The position numbers and the translations under genes are program-made. 14,063 bases of DNA, taken from the NCBI GenBank assembly GCA_903907615.1, contig CAIVOR010000179.1:1-14063 (forward strand). The letters are read 5' to 3'. Below, in pieces: positions 1 through 7,729 of this stretch. The first letter of the stretch is position 1. Each line of letters begins with the position of its first letter. Origin of the DNA: an uncultured Microbacteriaceae bacterium. GTDB taxonomy: Bacteria > Actinomycetota > Actinomycetes > Actinomycetales > Microbacteriaceae. The notes beneath the pieces were generated by a model. That model made no database searches, was not told the DNA's origin, and saw only the letters and a program-made list of their open reading frames with translations.

Positions 1-1722
1 CAAGGCTTGGCATCGGCGGTGGGATTCGCCTACGCGTCACGTTTTGAACGCGGTCTCTTCGACCCCGATGCACCGGTGGGTCAGAGCCCCTTTGATCATT
101 TCGTTTACGTCATCGCGGGAGATGGCGACCTGCAGGAAGGCGTTACCGCCGAAGCCTCCTCGCTCGCGGGGCATCAGAAGCTGGGCAACCTGATTGCGAT
201 TTACGACAGCAATCAGATCTCCATCGAGGACGATACGAACATCGCCTTTACCGAAGACGTTCATCAGCGCTATGAGTCATACGGCTGGCATGTGCAGACG
301 GTCGATTGGAAAAAGACGGGCGACTACGTCGAAGACGTTCCTGAGCTCTTTGCCGCCATACAGGCCGCGCAGGCAGCCACCGACAAGCCCTCGCTGATCG
401 TCCTGAGGACAATCATCGGGTGGCCGAGCCCTGGCAAGCAGAACACCGGAAAGATTCACGGATCGGCACTGGGAGCAGATGAGCTCGCCGGGCTCAAGAA
501 GGCCGTTGGGTTCGACCCGGAGAAATTCTTTGATGTCGATGCGGACATCATTGCGCACACACGCGAAGCGCTTACCCGCGGAGCTGCCGCTCGTGAGCAG
601 TGGCAATTGAGTTTCGACGCCTGGGCTGCGAAGAACGCCGACCGAAAGGCGCTGTTCGACCGCCTCGAGGCGGGAACCTTGCCCAAGGGGCTCGCCGATG
701 TTCTGCCCGAGTTTGCGGGTGACACCGAAGTGTCTACGCGTGCCGCATCGGGTAAAGTCATCAACGCCTTGGCGGCAGCTCTTCCCGAACTCTGGGGTGG
801 CTCAGCTGACCTCGCCGAATCCAACAACACCACCATCGACGGCGCTCGTTCGTTCGTGCCGCCGGAGTGGTCGACGCACGAGTGGACGGGTGATCTCTAC
901 GGCCGCGTGCTCCATTTCGGAATTCGCGAACACGCGATGGGCGCGATCCTCAACGGGATTGTGCTGCACGGAAAGACGCGGGCCTTCGGCGGTACGTTCC
1001 TGATCTTTAGCGACTACATGCGTCCCGCTGTTCGTCTCGCCGCCCTCATGAAGGTTCCGTCCATTTTCGTGTGGACTCACGACTCTGTTGCTCTCGGAGA
1101 AGACGGCCCGACGCACCAGCCGGTCGAACAGCTCGCAACGCTCCGTGCCATTCCGGGCTTGGACATGGTCCGACCCGCTGACGCCAATGAGGTCGCCTAC
1201 GCGTGGCTCACCATGCTTCAGCGACAGAATGGGCCCGCCGGCATCGCCCTGACGCGTCAAAACATTCCTGTTTTCGCCCGTGGCACGGGTGCTGCCACGG
1301 CTACCGAATTTGCACACGCCTCCGCGACGGCCAAGGGCGCCTATGTCCTGATTGATTCCGATGGCACGCCTGACGTCCTCCTCTTGGCCACCGGCTCGGA
1401 GGTTCAGTTGGCTGTCGCAGCTCGCGAAGAGCTGGCTACCGCGGGCATCTCAGCGCGCGTAATTTCTGCCCCCTGTTGGGAATGGTTCGAGGAACAATCG
1501 GTCGAGTACCGAGAAAGCGTGATCCCGTCGTCGGTCACCGCACGCGTGAGCGTCGAGGCCGGCCTCTCTCTGTCGTGGCATAAGTTCCTGGGATCGCGCG
1601 GCCGCGCTGTTTCCATCGAGCACTTCGGCGCGTCGGCCGACTACAAAGCTCTCTTTCGCGAGTTTGGCGTGACGACCGAGGCCGTCGTGGCAGCGGCGCG
1701 CGATTCGTTGGCTGCTGGCTAG
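1..1722 (+). CDS. tkt: Transketolase, 5'-truncated by the window edge
   Basis: Transketolase moves two-carbon ketol units between sugar phosphates in the non-oxidative pentose phosphate pathway, using thiamine diphosphate and a divalent metal in the cytoplasm. The reading frame is open from base 1, so the true start lies upstream; 573 codons remain, and with a usual length near 690-700 residues roughly 110-130 N-terminal residues are missing. The thiamine diphosphate/metal motif GDGDLQEG is at 118-141, followed by DSNQISI. A histidine in KIHGSALG is at 457-459. The pyrimidine-binding domain has GIREHAM, whose Glu (928-930) aligns with the catalytic Glu of the family, and the signature THDSVALGEDGPTHQPVEQ. 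The C-terminal domain is complete to the TAG stop. It leads the + strand run, with 55 bases before tal. Identity is secure; the only defect is the window cut. Confidence 0.97.
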   Translation, partial: QGLASAVGFAYASRFERGLFDPDAPVGQSPFDHFVYVIAGDGDLQEGVTAEASSLAGHQKLGNLIAIYDSNQISIEDDTNIAFTEDVHQRYESYGWHVQTVDWKKTGDYVEDVPELFAAIQAAQAATDKPSLIVLRTIIGWPSPGKQNTGKIHGSALGADELAGLKKAVGFDPEKFFDVDADIIAHTREALTRGAAAREQWQLSFDAWAAKNADRKALFDRLEAGTLPKGLADVLPEFAGDTEVSTRAASGKVINALAAALPELWGGSADLAESNNTTIDGARSFVPPEWSTHEWTGDLYGRVLHFGIREHAMGAILNGIVLHGKTRAFGGTFLIFSDYMRPAVRLAALMKVPSIFVWTHDSVALGEDGPTHQPVEQLATLRAIPGLDMVRPADANEVAYAWLTMLQRQNGPAGIALTRQNIPVFARGTGAATATEFAHASATAKGAYVLIDSDGTPDVLLLATGSEVQLAVAAREELATAGISARVISAPCWEWFEEQSVEYRESVIPSSVTARVSVEAGLSLSWHKFLGSRGRAVSIEHFGASADYKALFREFGVTTEAVVAAARDSLAAG

Positions 1723-1777
1723 AACCGATTCTCACGTTGAGGCAGTTGCCTGGACGACACCCACCACAAAGGAAATA
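1723..1777 (+). promoter_or_regulatory. tkt-tal intergenic spacer with tal ribosome-binding site
   Basis: This 55-base spacer is the widest gap in the + strand run. It contains AAAGGAA at 1768-1774 just ahead of the tal ATG. A short inverted repeat AGGC-AGTT-GCCT (1740-1751) could fold, but the four-pair stem is too weak to call a terminator, and no convincing -35/-10 pair is visible. Most likely tal is cotranscribed with tkt. Confidence 0.4.
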
Positions 1778-2884
1778 ATGACTACTCCCACTGCGCAGTT
1801 ATCGAAGGCTGGCGTCAGCATCTGGCTGGATGACCTGTCGAGAGAGCGCATCACCTCGGGTTCGCTCGCCACACTGATTTCCAGCCACGATGTGGTTGGT
1901 GTGACAACCAACCCAACGATTTTTGCCGCGGCACTGACAGACGGGGAGTCCTACGCTCAGCAAGTCCGCGAACTCGCCAGTTCGGGCGTTGACGCGGACG
2001 AAGCAGTTTTTCAGATCACTACGACGGACGTTGCTTCAGCGTGTGACATCTTCCGTCCTGTGTTCGACAAGACGCACGGGGTCGACGGTCGGGTGTCGAT
2101 TGAAGTGTCCCCCACCCTCGCACACGACGCCCCCGGAACTATTGCCGAAGCGCAGCGACTGTGGAACACGATGGGCAAAGCAAACGCGCTCATCAAGATT
2201 CCGGCAACACTCGCGGGCCTTGACGCCATCACCGACGTCATCGGCGCGGGCATCTCGGTCAATGTGACGTTGATCTTTAGTTTGGAGCGCTACGCGGCTG
2301 TCATCGATGCGTTCATTGCTGGCCTTGAGAAAGCACACGCCGCCGGCATCGACCTCAGCACGATTCATTCGGTGGCGTCGTTCTTTGTGTCGCGTGTCGA
2401 CACCGAAATCGATAAGCGTCTCGACGCCATCGGCACCGACGCGGCGCGCGCACTCAAGAGCACCGCTGGCTTGGCAAACGCCCGATTGGCCTATGAGCTG
2501 TATGAGCAGCGTTTTGCGACCCCTCAAGCGGCCCGCCTTCTCGCGGCCGGCGCGAATCGGCAACGTCCCCTCTGGGCGTCGACGGGAGTAAAGGATCCCA
2601 ACCTTCCCGACACGCTCTACGTCACCGAGCTGGTCGCAGCTGGCGTGGTCAACACCATGCCCGAAAAGACGCTCCTGGCAACGTTCGATCACGGAGTCGT
2701 TGTGGGAGACACCATCACACCGAATGTTGCGGCGGCCCACGAGTTCTTCGCTCAGTTGGCTGAGGCGGGTGTTGACATCGATGATGTCACCGACCTGCTG
2801 GAACGCGAAGGTGTTGACAAATTTATTGTGTCGTGGGGCGAACTCCTCGAGACAGTCCGAACCGCTTTGGAGGCAAACCGATGA
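1778..2884 (+). CDS. tal: Transaldolase
   Basis: Transaldolase transfers a dihydroxyacetone unit between sedoheptulose 7-phosphate and glyceraldehyde 3-phosphate through a lysine Schiff base, linking the pentose phosphate pathway with glycolysis. The 368-residue product matches the longer actinobacterial/cyanobacterial type. GVTTNPTIF is at residues 41-49. NALIKIPAT places the likely Schiff-base lysine at residue 140, and SVNVTLIFSLERY at about 160-172 is a further family block. The ATG is preceded by AAAGGAA (1768-1774), a reasonable ribosome-binding site three bases away, and the protein start MTTPTAQLSKAG looks like other actinobacterial Tal. The TGA stop overlaps the pgi ATG by four bases (ATGA), so translation is probably coupled. 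A fused Tal-Pgi polypeptide is known in other bacteria; here the two are separate frames. Confidence 0.96.
   Translation: MTTPTAQLSKAGVSIWLDDLSRERITSGSLATLISSHDVVGVTTNPTIFAAALTDGESYAQQVRELASSGVDADEAVFQITTTDVASACDIFRPVFDKTHGVDGRVSIEVSPTLAHDAPGTIAEAQRLWNTMGKANALIKIPATLAGLDAITDVIGAGISVNVTLIFSLERYAAVIDAFIAGLEKAHAAGIDLSTIHSVASFFVSRVDTEIDKRLDAIGTDAARALKSTAGLANARLAYELYEQRFATPQAARLLAAGANRQRPLWASTGVKDPNLPDTLYVTELVAAGVVNTMPEKTLLATFDHGVVVGDTITPNVAAAHEFFAQLAEAGVDIDDVTDLLEREGVDKFIVSWGELLETVRTALEANR
2869..2873 (+). promoter_or_regulatory. pgi ribosome-binding site inside tal
   Basis: GGAGG lies within the last codons of tal, seven bases before the ATG at 2881. It decides the pgi start: an in-frame GTG at 2833 would add 16 residues overlapping tal and lacks a comparable site. 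Confidence 0.8.
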
Positions 2885-4491
2885 ACTTTCGCGTGCACGT
2901 AACAGGTTCCACCAAGGATTTTGTTGACGCCACTCTGCCCGGCCTCGTTTCGAGCTTCGTTGCCTCACGAATCACGGATCAGGACCCCACGCTGTGGGGC
3001 GCCGCCGCCGAGGCGGAGTCAGCCATTCGCCTCGGGTGGGTCGAGTCAGTCAATTCCTCACGACCCCTTGTCGCCGAGATTGATCTATTGCGCTCAGAAC
3101 TCCACGCACAGGGCGTGACGCGCATAGTTCTCGCCGGCATGGGAGGGTCGTCGTTGGCCCCCGAGGTCATCGCCCAGACGGCCAACGTCGAGCTCACCAT
3201 TCTTGATTCAACGGAACCAGGTCAGGTCGCTGCCGTATTGGGTGACCGGCTCGCACAGACCGCCCTCGTGGTCAGCAGCAAGTCGGGCTCGACGGTTGAG
3301 ACCGACAGCCAGCGACGCGTATTCGCTGAGGCTTATGTGTCGGCAGGAATTGATCCGTCCAAGCGCATCATCGTGGTGACCGATCCGGGTTCACCCCTCG
3401 AGGCCACCGCCCGAGCCGCCGGTTATCGAGTGTTCAACGCGGACCCGAATGTGGGTGGCCGCTTCTCGGCCCTCACTGCTTTTGGACTTGTTCCTGCCGG
3501 CCTCGCCGGCGTCGACATCGGCGAATTGCTCGACGAGGCTGCTGCGGCATCGCTCGAACTCGCTATTGACCACCCTGAGAATCCGGGACTCATTCTCGGC
3601 GCTGCACTGGCGGCCGGTGTGCCCGTTCGCAACAAACTCGGTCTGGTTACCGATGGCACACACATTGTTGGTCTTCCGGACTGGGTCGAGCAGCTCGTTG
3701 CAGAATCGACGGGCAAAGAGGGCAAGGGCCTCCTGCCGGTCGTTCTCGATGTTGTTTCTGCCGAGCTCACCGCAGGTCTGCCCGACCTGAACGTAGTCCG
3801 ACTCGTTGACGACGCGCACGCGCACCATCTCCTGAAGCACGATCGCCACGAGGGTGAGATTCTCGTGTCGGGAACCTTGGGCGCGCAGTTCCTCGCATGG
3901 GAATATGCCACGGCAGTCGCCGGAATGCTCATCGGAATCAACCCCTTCGACCAGCCGGACGTTGAGGCGGCAAAGGTTGCTGCGCGTGGACTCTTGGACG
4001 CGCGTCCCGAGCCAACGGCACCCACGTTCGTTGAGGGCAACATTGAAGTGCGCGCTCAGGGTGTGGACCTCGCGGGAGCCAGCACGGTTCGCGAAGCGAT
4101 TTCCACGCTGCTGGGAACCCTTGGTGCCGACGGTTACGTCTCCGTTCAGGCCTATCTCGACCGCATTGCGCTCCCCCAGGCCGCCGGAGTTCGTGATCTC
4201 GTGGCGCGTCGGGCATCACGACCCGTCACGTTTGGTTGGGGCCCGAGATTCCTGCACTCGACCGGTCAGTTCCACAAGGGTGGCCCCGCCGTCGGTGTCT
4301 TCATTCAGATTCTTCAGCGCCCTGCAGCCGACCTGCCTATTCCGGACATGCCGTTCACCTTCGGTCAACTGATTGCGGCTCAGGCCGCCGGTGATGCGGC
4401 AGTACTGTCGGCGCACGGTCGGCCGGTGCTCACGCTGACGCTCACGGGTTCGAGTCCCGACCTCACACAACTCTTTGAGGCGTTCAACTAA
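2881..4491 (+). CDS. pgi: Glucose-6-phosphate isomerase
   Basis: Pgi interconverts glucose 6-phosphate and fructose 6-phosphate, the branch point between glycolysis and the oxidative pentose phosphate pathway. With the ATG at 2881 the product is 536 residues. The first sugar-isomerase (SIS) domain shows GMGGSS (86-91) and SKSGSTVET (133-141), phosphosugar-binding loops. GGRFS is at 192-196, and the block around QLVAESTGK (271-279) holds the probable catalytic Glu. Near the C-terminus LHSTGQFHKGG (458-468) supplies conserved His and Lys. The sequence resembles the isomerase half of the bifunctional transaldolase/glucose-6-phosphate isomerase type rather than the longer E. coli form (judged from memory). 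It overlaps tal by ATGA and is followed after three bases by zwf in the same frame. Function is well supported. Confidence 0.94.
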   Translation: MNFRVHVTGSTKDFVDATLPGLVSSFVASRITDQDPTLWGAAAEAESAIRLGWVESVNSSRPLVAEIDLLRSELHAQGVTRIVLAGMGGSSLAPEVIAQTANVELTILDSTEPGQVAAVLGDRLAQTALVVSSKSGSTVETDSQRRVFAEAYVSAGIDPSKRIIVVTDPGSPLEATARAAGYRVFNADPNVGGRFSALTAFGLVPAGLAGVDIGELLDEAAAASLELAIDHPENPGLILGAALAAGVPVRNKLGLVTDGTHIVGLPDWVEQLVAESTGKEGKGLLPVVLDVVSAELTAGLPDLNVVRLVDDAHAHHLLKHDRHEGEILVSGTLGAQFLAWEYATAVAGMLIGINPFDQPDVEAAKVAARGLLDARPEPTAPTFVEGNIEVRAQGVDLAGASTVREAISTLLGTLGADGYVSVQAYLDRIALPQAAGVRDLVARRASRPVTFGWGPRFLHSTGQFHKGGPAVGVFIQILQRPAADLPIPDMPFTFGQLIAAQAAGDAAVLSAHGRPVLTLTLTGSSPDLTQLFEAFN

Positions 4492-4494
4492 ACC

Positions 4495-6036
4495 ATGCCG
4501 AGTGAGGATGAGCCCCTTTTTGACAATCCGCTACGGGTTGCTGAAGATCGGCGACTGAATCGCATTGCCGGCCCGTGTGGTCTCATCATCTTTGGCGTGA
4601 CAGGTGACCTCTCGCGCAAGAAATTGATGCCGGCCGTGTACGACCTGGCCAATCGAGGCCTGTTGCCACCGGGTTTTGCGCTCATCGGTTTTGCTCGTCG
4701 CGACTGGGCCCACGAGGATTTCAAGCAGGTCGTGCACGATTCAATCCGGGATCACGCCCGCACAGAGTTCCGTGAGGAAGTCTGGGAACAGCTCGCAAAA
4801 GGAATCCGTTTCGTGCCCGGCGAATTCAACGATGACGCTGCCTTCGATCGGCTCACAACAACAATCACTGAGCTGGACAAGAAGATGGGCACCATGGGTA
4901 ACCATGCCTTCTACCTCTCGATTCCCCCGCGTTCGTTTCCCGAGGTGACAGAGCAGCTCAAGCGGTCCGGGTTGGCGGACCCGGCTCCCGAGCAGTGGCG
5001 ACGCGTCGTCATCGAAAAGCCGTTTGGCAGTGATCTCGCTTCCGCGCGACAACTCAACTCCGTCGTTGAATCGGTATTTCCGGCGGACTCCGTTTTTCGC
5101 ATCGATCACTACCTCGGCAAAGAGACCGTGCAGAACATTTTGGCTCTCCGCTTTGCAAATCAACTCTTTGAGCCGCTGTGGAACGCGGAACACGTCGATC
5201 ACGTGCAAATCACCATGGCCGAGGACATCGGTGTGGGCGGACGCGCGGGATACTACGACGGCATCGGTGCTGCGCGTGACGTGATTCAAAACCATCTCCT
5301 CCAACTTCTCGCGCTGACCGCGATGGAAGAGCCCATCTCTTTTCACGCGGCCGACCTGCGCGCCGAGAAAGAGAAGGTCTTGGCTGCCGTCCGACTGCCC
5401 GACGACCTGGCTACGGCGACGGCACGGGGTCAATACACCGGTGGATGGCAGGGTGGCGAGCACGTCGTCGGTTTCCTCGACGAAGACGGCATGAATCCTG
5501 AATCTCTGACGGAGACCTACGCCGCCATGCGCCTTGATATCGGCACACGCAGATGGGCTGGCGTCCCCTTCTATCTTCGCGCCGGCAAGCGTCTCGGACG
5601 ACGCGTCACCGAAATCGCCGTCGTGTTCAAGCGTGCGCCTCAGTACCTATTCGCTGAACATCAGACCTCCGCCGTGGGACAAAATGCTCTGGTCATTCGG
5701 GTCCAGCCAGATGAGGGCGTGACAATTCGATTCGGTTCCAAGGTGCCCGGGGCCGGAATGCAGGTGCGCGATGTCACCATGGACTTCGGTTACGGACACG
5801 CCTTCACCGAAGCCAGTCCTGAGGCCTACGAGCGCCTCATCCTCGATGTACTGCTCGGCGATCCCCCACTCTTCCCGCGCCACGAGGAAGTGGAGTTGAG
5901 TTGGAAGATTCTTGATCCCATCGAAGAATTCTGGGCAACCCAAGGACAACCCGAGCAGTATGCACCCGGCAGTTGGGGCCCAGCGGGCGCGGACGCACTG
6001 ATGGCGCGCGACGGACGCGCCTGGAGGCGACCATGA
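4495..6036 (+). CDS. zwf: Glucose-6-phosphate 1-dehydrogenase
   Basis: Zwf oxidises glucose 6-phosphate to 6-phosphogluconolactone and reduces NADP+, the entry step of the oxidative pentose phosphate pathway. The 513-residue length is normal. The Rossmann coenzyme loop GVTGDLSRKKL is at 34-44, EKPFG at 174-178, and the active-site signature RIDHYLGKE at 202-210 with its substrate-binding His205 and Lys209. A second conserved His is in QNHLLQ (His267). The ATG follows the pgi stop by three bases; an in-frame TAA just upstream rules out a longer start. The only Shine-Dalgarno-like run is GAGG at 4477-4480, 14 bases away, so initiation probably depends on coupling to pgi. The TGA overlaps the opcA ATG (ATGA). 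In Actinobacteria Zwf activity depends on OpcA, encoded next. Confidence 0.97.
   Translation: MPSEDEPLFDNPLRVAEDRRLNRIAGPCGLIIFGVTGDLSRKKLMPAVYDLANRGLLPPGFALIGFARRDWAHEDFKQVVHDSIRDHARTEFREEVWEQLAKGIRFVPGEFNDDAAFDRLTTTITELDKKMGTMGNHAFYLSIPPRSFPEVTEQLKRSGLADPAPEQWRRVVIEKPFGSDLASARQLNSVVESVFPADSVFRIDHYLGKETVQNILALRFANQLFEPLWNAEHVDHVQITMAEDIGVGGRAGYYDGIGAARDVIQNHLLQLLALTAMEEPISFHAADLRAEKEKVLAAVRLPDDLATATARGQYTGGWQGGEHVVGFLDEDGMNPESLTETYAAMRLDIGTRRWAGVPFYLRAGKRLGRRVTEIAVVFKRAPQYLFAEHQTSAVGQNALVIRVQPDEGVTIRFGSKVPGAGMQVRDVTMDFGYGHAFTEASPEAYERLILDVLLGDPPLFPRHEEVELSWKILDPIEEFWATQGQPEQYAPGSWGPAGADALMARDGRAWRRP
6023..6027 (+). promoter_or_regulatory. opcA ribosome-binding site inside zwf
   Basis: GGAGG ends five bases before the ATG at 6033, inside the last codons of zwf. 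It fixes the opcA start there; an in-frame TTG at 5973, 60 bases upstream inside zwf, is much less likely. Confidence 0.8.
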
Positions 6037-6974
6037 TTTTTGACCTGCCCGACACGACGACGGCCAAGGTGTCGAAATCACTCGTCAATATTCGTGAAGA
6101 GGGTGGTGCCGTCGCACTGGGACGCGTGCTGACGCTCGTTATCGCGACGGAACCGGGACACGAAGAGGAAGCGATCGCCGCGGCCAACGAGGCGTCGCGC
6201 GAGCATCCCATGCGCGTCATCGTGCTCAGCATTCCGCACGAGCGAACAAACATCACCAATCGTCTCGATGCGGAGATTCGCGTGGGTGGCGATGCCGGTG
6301 CGAGCGAGGTCATCATCCTGCGTGCTTATGGTGAGGTGGGTGGAGACGAGCGAGGACTCGTCAACGGTCTCCTGCTGCCGGACACCCCGGTCGTCGCCTG
6401 GTGGCCCACTGAGTCGCCCACTGTCGTGTCACAGTCGGCTCTCGGGGAGATGGCGCAGTGCCGCATTACCGATGCCGCTGGTTCCGCAGACCCGGTTTCT
6501 CGGCTCACGGAACTCTCGACGACCTACGCCCCGGGAGACGCAGACTTTGCCTGGACGCGCATCACCGGTTGGCGCACGCAGTTGGCAGCGGTTCTCGATC
6601 AACCGCCACACGAGCCCATCACGGCGATAGAGATTGCGTGCTCGTCCGATTCGCCGAGTGGCCAACTGCTTGCAGCCTGGCTGTCGCTGCGCTTGGGTGT
6701 GCAGGTCAACATGCACGTCTCGCACAGTGAACCCGCGGACGGCCCCATTCACCACGTCATACTGACGAGATCGTCGGGGGACATCGTGCTCAAACGTCTC
6801 AACGACAAGGTGGCGCGCCTCGAACAACCGGGTCAGCCCACGCACGATGTCAGCCTGACGCGTCGGTCACTCCGCGACTGTCTCGCCGAAGAGCTTCGCC
6901 GGCTCGATCCAGACATCGTGTACGGAGACGTTATTACCCAGGGCCTCGCGCTCCTTCCCCACACTTCATCGTGA
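6033..6974 (+). CDS. opcA: Glucose-6-phosphate dehydrogenase assembly protein OpcA
   Basis: OpcA is the accessory/allosteric partner that assembles and activates glucose-6-phosphate dehydrogenase, described in cyanobacteria and required for Zwf activity in corynebacteria. From the ATG at 6033 the product has 313 residues, within the usual range. Family blocks are visible: the start MIFDLPDTTT, VVAWWP at 120-125, and PGDADFAWTRITGWR at 167-181, followed by a C-terminal half with GQLLAAWLSLRLG. There is no signal peptide or membrane segment, consistent with a cytoplasmic partner of Zwf. It lies between zwf and pgl, the standard actinobacterial order, with four-base overlaps on both sides (ATGA with zwf, GTGA with pgl), so the three products are probably made in fixed proportion. 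No catalytic residues are expected or seen. Confidence 0.94.
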   Translation: MIFDLPDTTTAKVSKSLVNIREEGGAVALGRVLTLVIATEPGHEEEAIAAANEASREHPMRVIVLSIPHERTNITNRLDAEIRVGGDAGASEVIILRAYGEVGGDERGLVNGLLLPDTPVVAWWPTESPTVVSQSALGEMAQCRITDAAGSADPVSRLTELSTTYAPGDADFAWTRITGWRTQLAAVLDQPPHEPITAIEIACSSDSPSGQLLAAWLSLRLGVQVNMHVSHSEPADGPIHHVILTRSSGDIVLKRLNDKVARLEQPGQPTHDVSLTRRSLRDCLAEELRRLDPDIVYGDVITQGLALLPHTSS

Positions 6975-7708
6975 CGGCACCAGAGTTCATCGTCCTTGAC
7001 GACAAGCGCGACGTCATCGCGCGCGTTGCGGAGGATACCCGGCAGGTCCTCGCCGACGTGTTGGCGACCCAGAGTGAGGCGCACCTCGTGCTGACGGGTG
7101 GAACCGTGGGAATTGGCGTGCTCACTCAACTGGGAAGCTCCGACGACGGCTCTGTCGACTGGTCGCGCGTCCACCTCTGGTGGGGAGACGAACGGTGGCT
7201 TGCCGAGGCAGACGCCGAGAGAAACGACGAGCAGGCGCGTACGGGCTTTCTCGAAGCGTTGGCTTTTACCGCCAGTAACGTACACCGCATGCCCGCGAGC
7301 ACGTCGGGTCTCTCACTGGACGAGGCGGCAGTCTGGTACGCCCGGCAACTTTCCCAGTACGCGCCAGATGGCGATCTTCCTCGCTTTGATCTGATCTTCT
7401 TAGGCGTGGGCCCCGACGCTCACGTGGCATCTCTTTTTCCGGGTCACCCAGCCGGTGCCGAGGCGATGTCCTCGGTCATTGCTGTCCACAACTCTCCCAA
7501 ACCGCCGCCCGAGCGTCTGTCGCTCACCCTGCGTGCCCTCACCTCGGCTACGCGGGTCTGGTTAGTTGCCGCAGGAGACGATAAGGCGGAAGCCATCTCA
7601 CAGGCCCGTGGCACGAGCGACTTCACGAAGGCACCGGCTAGCGCTGCGCGCGGTTCGCGCGAGACACGCATCTATTGCGACAGAGCCGCGGCTCAGACAA
7701 AGACCTAA
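6971..7708 (+). CDS. pgl: 6-phosphogluconolactonase
   Basis: Pgl hydrolyses 6-phosphogluconolactone, the product of Zwf, to 6-phosphogluconate. The 245-residue product has the family blocks LVLTGGTVGI (39-48), HLWWGDERW (68-76) and LGVGPDAHVASLFPGH (144-159). The catalytic histidine is His151, but the residue before it is Ala where most family members have Gly (DGH). The start is GTG at 6971, sharing GTGA with the opcA stop; no Shine-Dalgarno run is visible in the 20 bases upstream (mostly C and T), so start-stop coupling is the probable mechanism. It ends the + strand run, 21 bases from the convergent rbpA stop. A GC-only hairpin (7647-7661) lies in its last codons. DevB/NagB-like sugar isomerases are relatives, but context and motifs favour Pgl. 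Confidence 0.95.
   Translation: MTAPEFIVLDDKRDVIARVAEDTRQVLADVLATQSEAHLVLTGGTVGIGVLTQLGSSDDGSVDWSRVHLWWGDERWLAEADAERNDEQARTGFLEALAFTASNVHRMPASTSGLSLDEAAVWYARQLSQYAPDGDLPRFDLIFLGVGPDAHVASLFPGHPAGAEAMSSVIAVHNSPKPPPERLSLTLRALTSATRVWLVAAGDDKAEAISQARGTSDFTKAPASAARGSRETRIYCDRAAAQTKT
7647..7661. terminator. GC-only hairpin near the convergent gene ends (possible terminator)
   Basis: CGCGCG-GTT-CGCGCG forms a perfect six-pair stem with a three-base loop on either strand. It lies in the last codons of pgl and about 70 bases past the rbpA stop, so it could mark the 3' end of - strand transcripts. No T-rich tract follows on either strand, so it is not a classical intrinsic terminator; it may be only a by-product of GC-rich codons. 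Confidence 0.25.
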
Positions 7709-7729
7709 CGTTCAGTCGTTGACGGAGAA

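Noticed and set aside
1740..1751. AGGC-AGTT-GCCT inverted repeat after tkt as a terminator
   Set aside because: Only four pairs, no T-tract, and the genes on both sides belong to one pathway, so termination here is unlikely.
2833..2880. Upstream GTG start for pgi adding 16 residues
   Set aside because: It would overlap tal by 52 bases without a ribosome-binding site, while the ATG at 2881 has GGAGG at ideal spacing.
2036..2968. Long open frame of 310 codons on the - strand across tal and pgi
   Set aside because: Fully antisense to two well-supported genes, with Arg/Cys-rich composition typical of a shadow frame and no recognisable domain.
4741..5463. 240-codon - strand frame opposite zwf
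   Set aside because: Antisense shadow of a complete, motif-confirmed gene; no family resemblance or ribosome-binding site.
1801..7580. TTA codons (for example in tal and pgl) as bldA-like developmental control
   Set aside because: Several TTA codons occur in basic metabolic genes of a genome near 60% G+C, so they do not look rare or regulatory.
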